From contig CAWIOF010000002.1 in assembly GCA_963837715.1 (NCBI GenBank), positions 868,001 through 932,000 on the forward strand: 64,000 nt of DNA, written 5' to 3'. This document shows positions 17,000-26,879 of the stretch, piece after piece (position 1 is the stretch's first letter; each line of letters opens with the position of its first letter). A program made the position numbers and the translations under genes. The notes below the pieces were generated by a model that worked only from the letters and a program-made list of their open reading frames with translations, made no database searches and was not told the DNA's origin. This DNA is from JANYLB01 sp963837715 (lineage in GTDB: Bacteria; Actinomycetota; Acidimicrobiia; IMCC26256; JANYLB01).

Positions 17000-19709
17000 G
17001 TGCCGAGCCCGCCGACCCCCGACCTGCAGCACATGACCGCCGACCAGCTCCGGGTCGCGTTCCTCGACTTCTTCGCGCAGAAGGGCCACACCGTCGTGCC
17101 GTCGGCGAGTGTCGTCCCCGTCGACGCCAGCCTGCTGTTCACCAACGCCGGGATGGTTCCCTTCAAGCCCTACTTCGTGGGTGACGAGACCCCGGCCTAC
17201 CGGAGGGCGGTGTCGGTCCAGAAGTGCGTCCGGGCCGGCGGAAAGCACAACGACCTCGACGAGGTGGGTCGCACCAACCGGCACTTCACCTTCTTCGAGA
17301 TGCTCGGCAACTTCAGCTTCGGCGACTACTTCAAGACCGAAGCGATCCCGTGGGCGTGGGAGCTCATCACCTCGGTCTTCGGTCTCGACCCCGACGGCCT
17401 CTGGGTCACGGTCCACGAGCACGACGACGAAGCGGCCGAGATCTGGCGTGACACCGTCGGTCTCGCGCCCGAGCGGATCCAGCGCCTGGGCGACGACACC
17501 AACTTCTGGCGCATGGCCGACACCGGTCCGTGCGGCCCGAACTCCGAGATCTTCTGGGACCTCGGCCCCGCCCACGGGCCCGGCGGTGGTCCGGCGGTCA
17601 ACGAGGACCGGTTCGTCGAGATCTGGAACCTCGTGTTCATGCAGTTCGACGAGCGGGCCGACGGCGAGCTCGTGCCCCTGCCCGCCCCGAGCATCGACAC
17701 CGGCGCCGGGTTCGAGCGCTGTCTCGCCATCCTCCAGGGCGCCGAGACGGTGTGGGACACCGACGTGATGCGGCCGCTCATCGCAGCCGCGGAGCAGGTC
17801 ACCGGGGTCACCTACGGGACCTTCCCCGGTACCGATCGCGACGTCAGCCTGCGCATCCTCGCCGAGCACGGCCGCACGATGACGATGGTCGTCGGCGACG
17901 GCATCGTGCCCTCGAACGAGGAACGCGGCTACGTGCTGCGCCGGATCATCCGACGGGCGGTGCGTCACGCCTACCTGCTCGGCGTCACCGACCTCGTCAC
18001 CCCTGCGCTCGTCGACGCGACCGTGGCGGTCATGGGTGGCGCGTACCCCGACATCGCCAAGCAGCACGAGTCGATCAAGCGGGTCGTGCAGCGCGAGGAG
18101 GAGCGGTTCCGTTCCACGCTCGCGCGCGGCGTGGAGATGCTCGACAAGATCGTGGAGCGCGGCGACGTCGGTGGCGACGAAGCGTTCTTCCTCCACGACA
18201 CGCTCGGCTTCCCGATCGACCTCACCCGCGAGATCGCGGAGGAACGCGGCCGGGCCGTCGACACCGAGGGCTTCACCGCCAACATGCAGGAACAGCGGAC
18301 CCGCGCCCGCGACGCCGTGAAGGCCGACGGGGGGAGGGCGGGCGTCCCGGTGGAGCTGTACCGGGAGCTGCTCGACGACAACGGCACGACCGAGTTCACC
18401 GGCCGCCAAGAGGTCGTGACCGAAGGTGCGAAGGTGCTGGCACTCGTCGGCGCGGGCTCGGCTGCCGGTGCGGACGGCGGCGGGAGTGGCGAACGACTCG
18501 GACGGGCCGAGGCGGGGTCGACGGTCGACGTGTTCCTCGATCGCACGCCCTTCTACGCCGAGTCGGGTGGCCAGGTCGGCGACACCGGCATCATCGAGTC
18601 GGCCGACGGCGCGGTCCGGCTCCGGGTTCTCGACACGCAGTACGCCCTCCCCGGCGTACTCGTGCTGCACCGCTGCACGGTCGAGCAGGGCACGATCGCC
18701 GAGGCCGACGAAGTGGTCGCGCGCATCGACAGCGCAGCGGCGCGACCGGATCCGGCGCAACCACACCGCCACCCACGTGCTGCACTGGGCGCTGCGCGAG
18801 GTGCTCGGCGCCCATGTGAAGCAGGCGGGCTCGCACGTCGGCCCCGACCGGATGCGCTTCGACTTCTCGCACTTCGAGGCGGTCACGACCGAGGAGCTCG
18901 ATCGGGTCGAGCAGCTCGCCAACGAGGAGATCATCACCGACGCGCCCGTGCGTCACTACGAGACGTCGAAGGAGCACGCGGCCGAGCTCGGCGCGATCGC
19001 GTTCTTCGGCGACAAGTACGGCGACGTGGTGCGGGTGCTCGAGGCGGGGGAGCACTCGATCGAGTTGTGCGGCGGCACCCATGTGCACGCACTCGGGTTC
19101 ATCGGCCCGATCAAGATCGTGAGCGAAGGGTCGATCGGTTCGAACCTGCGTCGGATCGAAGCGGTCACGGGCGACGTCGCCCTCGCCCGCATCCACGACG
19201 AAGAGCTCCAGCTGCGCACCGCGGCCGAGCTGCTCCACGCTGCGCCCGGCGAGATCTCGGAGCGGGTCGAGAAGCTGCTGACCCAGGTGAAGGAGCTGCA
19301 GACCGAGCTCGACACGGCCCGGGCCCGCCAGGCCGGCGCGGAGGCGGGCGATATCGCGGCGGCGGCCGTCGACGGTGTCGTGGCGCAGCGCCGCGACGGG
19401 CTCGAGAACGAAGACCTCCGGCGACTCGCCATCGCAACCCGAGACGCGCTCGGCTCCGGGGTCGTCGTGCTCGCCGGCGTCGGCGCCGACGGCACCAAGC
19501 CCGCGATCGTGGTCGCGGTGTCGAAGGATCTCGTGGAGGGCGGGGCGTCGGCCGCGGAGATCGCGAAGCCGGCGGCGAAGATCCTGCAGGGGGGAACCGG
19601 CAAGGACGCGAACCTCGCCGTGGGCGGCGGAAAGAACCCGGCCGGGGTCGACGAAGCCGTCGCCGTGGCACGGAAACTGGCGGAGGAGGCCGTAGGCTCG
19701 ACCGGATGA
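17000..19709 (+). CDS. alaS: Alanyl-tRNA synthetase (one frame break)
   Basis: AlaRS charges tRNA-Ala and edits Ser/Gly mischarging. Family landmarks: LRVAFLDFFAQKGH near the N-terminus, TNAGMVPFKPYF, the class II core (VGRTNRHFTFFEMLGNFSFG), GPCGPNSEIFWD, the editing domain zinc motif (RNHTATHVLHWALRE, later CGGTHVHALG) and the C-terminal oligomerisation domain. About 903 residues. One frame change near 18745, before RDRIRRNHTATH, fits one extra base. GTG 17000 is chosen for the leaderless signal; ATG 17033 is an alternative. Confidence 0.95.
19693..19698 (+). promoter_or_regulatory. -10-like hexamer TAGGCT inside the alaS 3' end
   Basis: TAGGCT ends 7 nt before an ATG at 19706 that opens a 16-codon ORF coupled to ruvX. 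Same spacing as the alaS and aroC signals. Confidence 0.4.
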
Positions 19710-19756
19710 GTCGAGGGCGGATGAGCCGAGGGCCCGTCGACTCGGGAACGCCATGA
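19706..19756 (+). CDS. Possible 16-residue leader ORF coupled to ruvX
   Basis: ATG 19706 reads MSRGRMSRGPVDSGTP and ends at TGA 19754-19756, which overlaps the ruvX ATG (19753) as ATGA. It has an internal MSRG repeat. A -10-like hexamer 7 nt upstream and no Shine-Dalgarno suggest leaderless translation followed by reinitiation at ruvX. There is no homology evidence that the peptide itself matters. Confidence 0.4.
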   Translation: MSRGRMSRGPVDSGTP

Positions 19757-20175
19757 GTCGGATCCTGGGTGTCGACCTCGGGTCGCGCCGGATCGGGCTC
19801 GCGCTCTCCGACCCGCTCGGTGTGACCGCGAGCCCGCTGCGGGTGCTCGAACGGGCTGCGGCGCACGCGGTCGATCATCGGGTCATCGTCGACGTCGCCC
19901 GGGAGGTCGAGGCCGGCCGCATCGTGGTGGGGCTGCCGCGCGCGCTGTCGGGGAAGAAGGGGCCGGCCGAACGGGCCACCCTGGCCGAGGTCGACGAGCT
20001 GCAGGCCGTCGCCGGCCCCGACCTGCCGGTCGAGACCTACGACGAGCGGTTCACCACCGTGATCGCGCAGCGGACCCTGATCGACGCCAAGGTCCGGCGC
20101 AAGGACCGCAAGCAGGTCGTCGACAAGGTCGCCGCTGCCGTCATGCTCCAGGGCTACCTCGAGGCAAGATCGTGA
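19753..20175 (+). CDS. ruvX: Pre-16S rRNA nuclease / resolvase-like protein YqgF (RuvX)
   Basis: YqgF/RuvX is an RNase H-fold nuclease implicated in 16S rRNA 5'-end maturation. The 140-residue product has RILGVDLGSRRIGLALSDPLG with the catalytic Asp, IVVGLPRALSGKKGP, and YDERFTTVIAQRTL plus the C-terminal DKVAAAVMLQGYLE with the last acidic residues. It follows alaS as in Mycobacterium. Its stop overlaps the mltG start. Frame intact. Confidence 0.93.
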   Translation: MSRILGVDLGSRRIGLALSDPLGVTASPLRVLERAAAHAVDHRVIVDVAREVEAGRIVVGLPRALSGKKGPAERATLAEVDELQAVAGPDLPVETYDERFTTVIAQRTLIDAKVRRKDRKQVVDKVAAAVMLQGYLEARS

Positions 20176-21217
20176 GCACCACGGAACTGGAGCCACCGAC
20201 CCCGTCACCTTCTCCCCGCACCCGACGTCGATCCCCCCGCCACGGGCGCAGGATCGCGGTCGTCGTCGGGTCTCCTCGTGGTGCTGCTCCTCGTGCCGGT
20301 GCTCGCGGCGGGGGCGTGGGTCTACTTCCAGGTGCATCCCCGGGGCGCGCCGGGCGAGCGGGTCGTCGTGACGGTCCAGCCGGGATGGGGGACGAGCCAG
20401 ATCGGCGACGAGCTCGCTCGCACTGGTGTGGTCGGTTCGGGGCTCGTGTTCCGTCTGTGGGAGCGCGACTCCCGGTTCACGGCCGGGGTCTACGAGCTGC
20501 AGAAGAACATGGGCGTGAGCGACGCGGCGGCGGCGATGCAGTCGGGCCCGGCCGTCGCGCCCCAGGTCGGGGTGCTCCCGGGGCTGACCCTCGACGAGGT
20601 CGGCGACCGGGTGGCCGGCATCAAGCGGTTCTCGAAGGAACGCTTCCTGGGGATCGCGACCGACGGCGAGGTCCGGTCGGCGTTCGAGCCCGTCGACGTG
20701 AAGACGCTCGAAGGCCTGCTCTGGCCCGACTCGTATCCGGTGCCGCCCGACCAGACCGAACTCGGCCTCACGGCGGCGATGGTCCGACGCGTTCGACGAT
20801 CGCGCCACGGAGCTCGGGATCGTCGACGCCGCGGCCCGGCTCGGCATCACGCCGTACGAGGTGATCATCGTGGCGTCGCTGGTGCAACGCGAGGCCAAGC
20901 TCGACGAGGACCGACCCTTGATCGCCGCGGTGATCTACAACCGGTTGCGGGCCGGGATGCCCCTGCAGATCGACGCGACCACGCAGTACGCCGCCACGGT
21001 CGGCAACCCCGCGTACGACACGTACCAGATACCTGCGTTGCCGCCCACCCCGATCTCCACGGTGAGCGCGAGCTCGCTGCGGGCCGCGATGAACCCGGCC
21101 GACGTTCCGTATCGCTTCTACGTGCTGTCCGACGCCAACGGCAAGCACGCGTTCTCGGAGACCTACGAGGAGCACCTCCGCAACGTCGACGCGGCCCGAA
21201 AGAAGGGCCTGCTGTGA
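20172..21217 (+). CDS. mltG: Endolytic murein transglycosylase MltG (frame breaks)
   Basis: MltG cleaves nascent glycan strands and is thought to terminate peptidoglycan chain elongation. Read across frame changes near 20270 and 20790 it is about 348 residues: basic cytoplasmic N-terminus, membrane helix (VVLLLVPVLAAGAWVYF), a LysM-like region (VTVQPGWGTSQIGDELARTGVV), and the YceG catalytic domain with LEGLLWPDSYPVP, VIIVASLVQREAK (catalytic Glu), PLIAAVIYNRLRAGMPLQIDATTQYA. Both breaks fit one extra base. GTG start overlaps the ruvX stop. Confidence 0.92.
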
Positions 21218-22052
21218 GCGCCGGCGAACGCGGTGAGCTGAGTCACGCGGACCACGGGTCGCGGGGGTGATCGGCGATCCGGTGGCGCACTCGCTCTCTC
21301 CGGCGATCCACAACGCGGCCTACCGCGCGCTCGGACTCGACTGGGTCTACGTGGGGCTGCCGGTTCCCGCGGGTCGCGGCCGGGAGGCGATCCGTGCGCT
21401 CCCCGCGCTCGGCATCGCCGGGGTGAACGTGACCATGCCCCACAAGTCGGATGCGGCCGACGCGTGCGACGCGCTCACGGGCGACGCCGCTGCACTCGGC
21501 GCGGTCAACACCGTGGTCGTCCGGCCCGACGGGACCCTGCTCGGTGATTCCACCGACGGCGCCGGGTTCCTCGGCTCGTTGGCGCGCCTCGGGGTGGACC
21601 CGGCGGCTGCGAGGATCCTGGTGCTCGGAGCTGGGGGCGCGGCCCGGTCGATCGTGCTCTCGCTCGGACGGGCCAGGGCCCGCGTCATGGTCGCCGCCCG
21701 TCGCGAGGAGGCCGCCGCCGCGGCCGCCGAGCTCGCGACCGGCGCAGAGGCCCACGACTGGAGCGACCTCGCCACGCTCGTCGCCCGCTGCGACGTGATC
21801 GTGAACGCCACGCCGATCGGCATGGGTGGTGAGCCGCCGCCGTTCGATCCGGCACTGATCGGGCCCCGCCACGTGGTGGTCGACACCGTGTACCACCCGG
21901 CCGAGACCCCGCTCCTCGCGGTTGCCCGGGCCCGGGGTGCCACCGCCGAGAACGGGCTCGGCATGCTCGTCGGGCAGGCCGCGCTCGCGTTCACCCTGCT
22001 CACGGGGCTCGATGCGCCCCTCTCGGCGATGGAAGCGGCCGTCGCCCGCTGA
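21214..22052 (+). CDS. aroE: Shikimate 5-dehydrogenase (frame break near the start)
   Basis: AroE reduces 3-dehydroshikimate to shikimate with NADPH. Landmarks: RVAGVIGDPVAHSLSPAIHNAAY (SLSPxxHN shikimate-binding motif), GVNVTMPHKSDA with the catalytic Lys, GAVNTVV, DGAGFLGSL, the nucleotide-binding VLGAGGAARSI and NATPIGMGG, NGLGMLVGQAALAF at the end. GTG 21214 overlaps the mltG stop (GTGA). The frame from it closes after 19 codons, so a base is missing near 21250 (or translation starts at GTG 21267, leaving a short N-terminus). Confidence 0.92.
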
Positions 22053-22054
22053 TT

Positions 22055-22135
22055 GGTCGAATCCGCTCCGCCGGCTCGATCGCCCACCGGCTGAGGGCCC
22101 GGGGGAACTGTCCGCCGACTCTGCTGCTTCTCCTC
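22055..22135 (-). repeat. Dispersed ~80-bp intergenic repeat, copy 3a (reverse)
   Basis: Starts 2 nt after the aroE stop: GGTCGAATCCGCTCCGCCGG, CTCGATCGCCCACCGGCTGA, then GTCCGCCGACTCTGCTGCTT. It forms a tandem pair with the next copy, 5 nt apart. Confidence 0.9.
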
Positions 22136-22140
22136 GTGAT

Positions 22141-22220
22141 GGTCGAATCCGCTCCGCCGGCTCGATCGCCCACCGGCTGAGGCCCGTGGGAACTGTCCGC
22201 CGACTCTGCTGCTTCTCCTC
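22141..22220 (-). repeat. Dispersed ~80-bp intergenic repeat, copy 3b (reverse)
   Basis: Nearly identical to copy 3a apart from a few bases in the variable middle (GGCCCGTGGGAACTG versus GGGCCCGGGGGAACTG). The two copies make an ~86-bp tandem unit between aroE and the pilus locus. Confidence 0.9.
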
Positions 22221-22273
22221 AAGGGTTGGGCCCTGTTCTGCCGACAATCCGGGAGAAGGGAGGAGCCGGTCCT

Positions 22274-23455
22274 TTGTCGCTGCAGGGCACCCTCGACACG
22301 TTCTCGTTGCCCGAGATCCTCGAGCTGGTGGAGAAGTCCCGCAAGACGGGTGCGCTCGAAGTGCGCGATCCGCAGAGCCGGGGCGTCCTCTACTTCGCCG
22401 GAGGTCGCTTCAGCGCGGCGGAGGCCGGTGACCTGAACGGCCCGGTCGAGTCGGCCGAGGAGCTCGAGGCCCGGCTCATCGACGTGTGCTTCGCGTTGTT
22501 CCGGGTCGAGACCGGCCTCTTCGAGTTCGAGAGCGACCGGTTCCCGCCGTGGCCGGTACGGGGCGGAAGCGAGGTCGCGCCGATCGTCGAGCAGGTCCAG
22601 CAGCTCCGACGCGACTGGCTCGCGATCGAGGCCGTGCTCCCGTCGCTCGAGTGCCGTCCCGGTGTCGTCGACGACCTCGACGGTGACCGGGTCGTGCTGA
22701 ACAAGGCCGGGTTCCGGGTGCTGCGCGTCGTCGACGGCGAGCGCAACGTGCGGGAGATCGCGCGTGCCGTGGGCCGCAGCGTCCTCGAGGTGTGCAAGGT
22801 GTTGAAGGACCTGGTGGAGGCCGGCGCGGTGGTCGTGCCGACCGACCCGGCCCGCACCATGGTCGACGAGCTCGTCCTCACCGGCGACCCCGACCTCGAG
22901 CCCATGGTGGCGACGGAGGCGGATCCGGTTGCGGCCGCCTTCCCCGAGCCCGCGGCCCCAGTGGTCGAGCCGGTGGTCGAGCCGGTGGTCGAGCCGGTGG
23001 TCGAGACAGCGGTCGAGACAGTGGTCGAGACAGCGCTGGAGACGGGGCCGGAGGTCGAGGCGTTCGCCGAACCCGAACCCACCGCCGCCACCTTCGACGA
23101 GCCCCAGCACGCGGAGCCCCAGTACGCAGAGCCGCAGTACGCAGAGCCGGAGGCGGTCGAGCCGCAGTACGTCGAACCCGAACTCGCCGACCTGCCCGAG
23201 GTGCCGGGTCTCGTGGTGCCGTCGTCGCCGGCTGGCCTCACCGACGGCGACTACGCGGTCGATCCCACGGCCGAGTCGGGGCTGCGCGACTACGTCGCCG
23301 AAGCGCGCGAAGCGGAGCAATCCGGCGAAGCCGCCCAGGTGGTCGCCGACGAGTACGAGTCACCTGATCAGGCAGTCGAGGAAGACGACGACGACGAGCC
23401 CGCCCCCGACCGGGGTGCCCTCCTGCGCATGTTCTCCTCGCTCCGCGACACCTGA
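22274..23455 (+). CDS. DUF4388 (PATAN-like) protein with low-complexity C-terminus, first gene of the pilus locus
   Basis: The N-terminus (MSLQGTLDTFSLPEILELVEKSRKTGALEV, then GVLYFAGGRFSAAE) is a DUF4388/PATAN domain; such proteins are linked to surface motility and two-component systems in other phyla. A winged-helix-like middle follows (GERNVREIARAVGRSVLEVCKVLKDLVEAG). Residues ~230-290 are VVEPVVEP and AEPQYAEPQ repeats. TTG 22274 is chosen because a strong GGGAGGAG lies 8 nt before it. It precedes pilB by 81 nt. A regulatory role in pilus assembly is inference from position. Frame intact. Confidence 0.75.
   Translation: MSLQGTLDTFSLPEILELVEKSRKTGALEVRDPQSRGVLYFAGGRFSAAEAGDLNGPVESAEELEARLIDVCFALFRVETGLFEFESDRFPPWPVRGGSEVAPIVEQVQQLRRDWLAIEAVLPSLECRPGVVDDLDGDRVVLNKAGFRVLRVVDGERNVREIARAVGRSVLEVCKVLKDLVEAGAVVVPTDPARTMVDELVLTGDPDLEPMVATEADPVAAAFPEPAAPVVEPVVEPVVEPVVETAVETVVETALETGPEVEAFAEPEPTAATFDEPQHAEPQYAEPQYAEPEAVEPQYVEPELADLPEVPGLVVPSSPAGLTDGDYAVDPTAESGLRDYVAEAREAEQSGEAAQVVADEYESPDQAVEEDDDDEPAPDRGALLRMFSSLRDT
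22962..23040 (+). repeat. Short tandem repeats in the DUF4388 gene
   Basis: GTGGTCGAGCCG is repeated and then degenerates into GTCGAGACAG-type units, encoding Val-Val-Glu-Pro and Val-Glu-Thr repeats. Likely to vary in copy number. Confidence 0.7.
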
Positions 23456-23536
23456 TCGCTTCAGCCCGACCCCGGGCGCGCCGATATCTCGTGCCAGGAG
23501 GCCCATTGGCGCGGCCGTCCGACTGGAGCCGTACGC

Positions 23537-25220
23537 GTGTCCGAAGGGAATCAGCTCGGGACACTCCTGGTCTCGCAGGGGTTGCTCCCGCGGGCGAAGC
23601 TCGACGCCGCGCTCGCCGAGCAGGCCGAGACGGGCAAGCCCCTTCCACGCGTCCTGATCGAACGGGGCTACGTCAACGAGGTCGATCTCGTCCGTGCCCT
23701 CGCGGCCCAGGTCGGACTCGAGTTCGTCGATCTCTCCGAGGTCAGCGTCGACGCGTCGGTCGCGACCCTCATCCCCGAGAACCTGGCCCGCAAGTACCAG
23801 GCGCTGCCGATCTTCTGGGAGGAGCACCGGCTCGTCGTCGCGATCGCGGATCCGTCGAACGTGTTCGCGGTCGACGACATCCGCGCGATCACCGGCGCCG
23901 ACATCCGCACGGTCGTCGCGACGTCGGGCCAGCTCGCCGAGCTGATCGACCGGTTCCACCGCCTCGACGGCGAGGTCGACACGGTCGCGCAGGAAGCTGC
24001 CGACGAGCTCGGTCCCGGCGACGACATCGCCGAGCCTCAGCGAGATCATCGAAGACGCGCCGATCGTCAAGTTCGTCAACCTGCTCATCACCCAGGCGGT
24101 GTCGGACCGCGCGTCCGACATCCACGTCGAACCGGGCGAACGCGACCTGCGCATCCGGTTCCGGATCGACGGCGTGCTCCACGAGGTGATGCACTCGCCC
24201 AAGTCGATCCAGAACGGCGTCATCAGCCGCCTGAAGGTCATGGCCGAGATCGACATCGCCGAACGGCGGCTCCCGCAGGACGGCCGCATCTCCCTGACGG
24301 TGGGAGGCAAGCCGATCGACCTCCGCGTCGCGACGCTCCCCACGGTCTACGGGGAGAAGGTCGTGATGCGGATCCTCGACAAGGGCCAGGCCGTGCTCAG
24401 CCTCGACGAGCTCGGCTTCCTCCCCGAGGTGATGGTCCGCTACCAGGAGTCGTACACCAAGCCCTACGGCACCATCCTCGTGACCGGCCCGACCGGATCG
24501 GGGAAGTCGACCACGCTCTACGCGACCCTCAACATCCTCAACGAGGTGTCGCGCAACGTGATCACGATCGAGGACCCGGTCGAGTACCGCCTCGCCGGGA
24601 TCAACCAGATCCAGGTGAACGCCCGCGCCGGGCTGAGCTTCGCGACCGCGCTGCGCTCGATCCTGCGCGCCGACCCCGACGTCGTGCTCCTCGGTGAGAT
24701 CCGCGACCGCGAGACCGCGGTGATCGGCATCGAAGCCGCACTCACCGGGCACCTCGTGCTCTCGACCCTGCACACCAACAGCGCAGCCTCGACGCCGATG
24801 CGACTCGTCGAGATGGGCGTCGAGCCGTTCCTCGTGACCAGCGCGCTCGACTGCGTGCTGGCCCAGCGACTCGCCCGGCGCCTCTGCGACCGGTGCAAGG
24901 AGGCCTATCAGCCCACCGAGTCGGAGCTCGTCGAGGCGGGTTGGCGGGTCGAAGACCTCGAACCCAACGAATGGCCGACGCTGTACCACCACATCGGCTG
25001 CTCGTCGTGCGGCCGGACCGGCTACCGGGGCCGGTTCGCCATCCACGAGGTGATGCTCATCACCGAAGACATCGAGCGGTTGATCATCGAACGGCGGTCC
25101 ACCGACGACATCCAGAAGACCGCGGTGATGCAGGGCATGTTGACGATGCGAGAAGACGGACTCCGCAAGGTCGGGATGGGCCAGACCAGCCTCGAAGAGG
25201 TCTTCCGCGTCGTCGCCTGA
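23537..25220 (+). CDS. pilB: Type IV pilus extension ATPase PilB (one frame break)
   Basis: PilB is the GspE-family hexameric ATPase that drives pilin polymerisation. The N-terminal MshEN-type domain (LGTLLVSQGLLPRAKLDAALAEQ, YQALPIFWEEHRLVVAIADP) is followed by the core: Walker A GPTGSGKST, Asp box TIEDPVEY, Walker B DPDVVLLGEIRDRET, His box STLHTNSA, and a tetracysteine zinc site (LCDRC, CSSCGRTGYRGR). About 561 residues. One frame change near 24035 (before LSEIIEDAPIVKFVN) fits one extra C. pilT follows 83 nt downstream. Confidence 0.95.
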
Positions 25221-25303
25221 GCCCGCGGGATCTGATCGGGTTCCGGCTCAGGCAATGGCCTTCCGCTGCCGATACAGGCTCGGACGACCACGGAGGGAAA
25301 CAG

Positions 25304-26871
25304 GTGCTGGGCAGTCAGCAGAGGGTGTTGGGCGAGTTCCTGGTGGACCGGCACGTTCTGTCGCGCGACGACCTCCAGGTCGCGATCGCCGAGGCCCGTC
25401 GGACCGGTGATCCGCTCCCGGCCGTCCTCCTCCGCCACAACCTGGTGGGGGAGAAGGACATCACCGCGGCCATCGCCGAGGCGCTGTCGCTCCGGTTCGT
25501 CGACTTCACCGACAGTCCGCTGAACCCCGACGCGGCCACGACCGTGCCCGCCGACGATCGCGCGCGAGCGGCTCGCGATCGGAGTCGACTTCGAGGGCGC
25601 GAAGCTCGTCGTCGCGTTCGCGGAGCCGGGCGACGACGACGCCGTCACCGCGGTGGGCGCCGCGACCGGTTACGAGATCATCCCCGCGGCCGCGGGTCGC
25701 TACGAGCTCGCCCAGGCGATCGAGAGCGTCTACGGCCCGTCGCATCCCGACGCGCCGCCGCTGCCGCGCCGCGCTCGGCGACGTCGAGGACGACTTCGAC
25801 CAGGGTCTCCATGTCAACACGCTCCTCGAACGGCTCGTCGAATCGCGTGGCTCCGACCTCCACCTCGCGTCGGGTTCACCGCCGATCATGCGGGTGCACG
25901 GCGAGCTGCGGGCCATGCCCGACATGCCGGTGCTGAACGGCTCCGAGATCCGGGAGATGATCTACGCGATCCTCGGACAGAAGCAGCGCGAGAAGTTCGA
26001 GAACGAGCTCGAGCTCGACACCTCGTACAGCCTGCCCGGCAAGGGCCGCTTCCGCATCAACGTGTTCCTGCAGCGCGACGCCGTCGGCGCCGTGATGCGT
26101 GCCATCCCGTTCGAGATCGTCGAGTTCAGTCAGCTCGGGTTGCCGGCGTCGGTACAGACGTTCGCTGAGTTGCCGCGAGGACTCGTCCTCGTCACCGGCC
26201 CGACCGGCTCCGGGAAGTCGACGTCGCTCGCCTCGCTGGTCGACATCATCAACCGCGAGAAGGCCGTCCACATCATGACGGTCGAGGATCCGATCGAGTT
26301 CCTCCACACCCACAAGCGCTCGGTCGTCAACCAGCGCGAGGTGGGGGAGGACACCCACTCGTTCGCGGCCGCACTCAAGCACGTCCTGCGCCAGGACCCC
26401 GACGTCATCCTCGTCGGTGAGATGCGTGACCTCGAGACCATCCAGACCGCGCTGACCGCGGCGGAGACCGGTCACCTCGTGTTCGCGACGCTGCACACCC
26501 AGGACGCACCGCAGTCGATCGACCGTGTCATCGACGTGTTCCCGTCGCACCAGCAGCAGCAGATCCGGGTGCAGCTCGCGGCGTCGTTGCAGGGGATCGT
26601 CACCCAGCAGCTGATCCCGCTCGCGGGCGGAACCGGCCGGGCCGTCGCGGCCGAGGTGCTCGTCGCCACGCCTGCGATCCGGAACCTGATCCGGGAGGGC
26701 AAGGTCCACCAGATCTACTCGATGATGCAGGCGGGCGGGAAGTACGGGATGGTCACGATGGACCAGGAGCTGGCCCGACTCGTGCGGTCCGGACGAATCT
26801 CGATGGAGTCGGCGCTCGAACGGTCGCAGCACGAGGAAGACGTCCGCCGGCTCGTCACGAGCGCGGCGTAG
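25304..26871 (+). CDS. pilT: Pilus retraction ATPase PilT with an extra N-terminal MshEN-type domain (frame breaks)
   Basis: The C-terminal ~345 residues are PilT: Walker A GPTGSGKST, Asp box TVEDPIEF, Walker B DPDVILVGEMRDLET, His box ATLHTQDA, and the PilT-specific AIRNLIREGKVHQIYSMMQ. PilT powers pilus disassembly and twitching. Unusually, about 150 residues before it match the MshEN/T2SSE N-terminal domain of PilB (LGEFLVDRHVLSRDDLQVAIAEA, ERLAIGVDFEGAKLVVAFAEP). Frame changes near 25550 and 25765, each one extra base, lie in this N-terminal part and its linker. GTG 25304 follows CGGAGGG by 6 nt. About 522 residues in all. Confidence 0.9.
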
Positions 26872-26879
26872 GAGCGACC

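Noticed and set aside
16190..19756. A single 1188-residue protein fusing the DUF948-like protein to AlaRS
   Set aside because: The continuous frame arises because the DUF948 stop is lost to a likely indel; a separate start signal and a second small gene lie between, and the translated linker is typical out-of-frame Arg-rich sequence.
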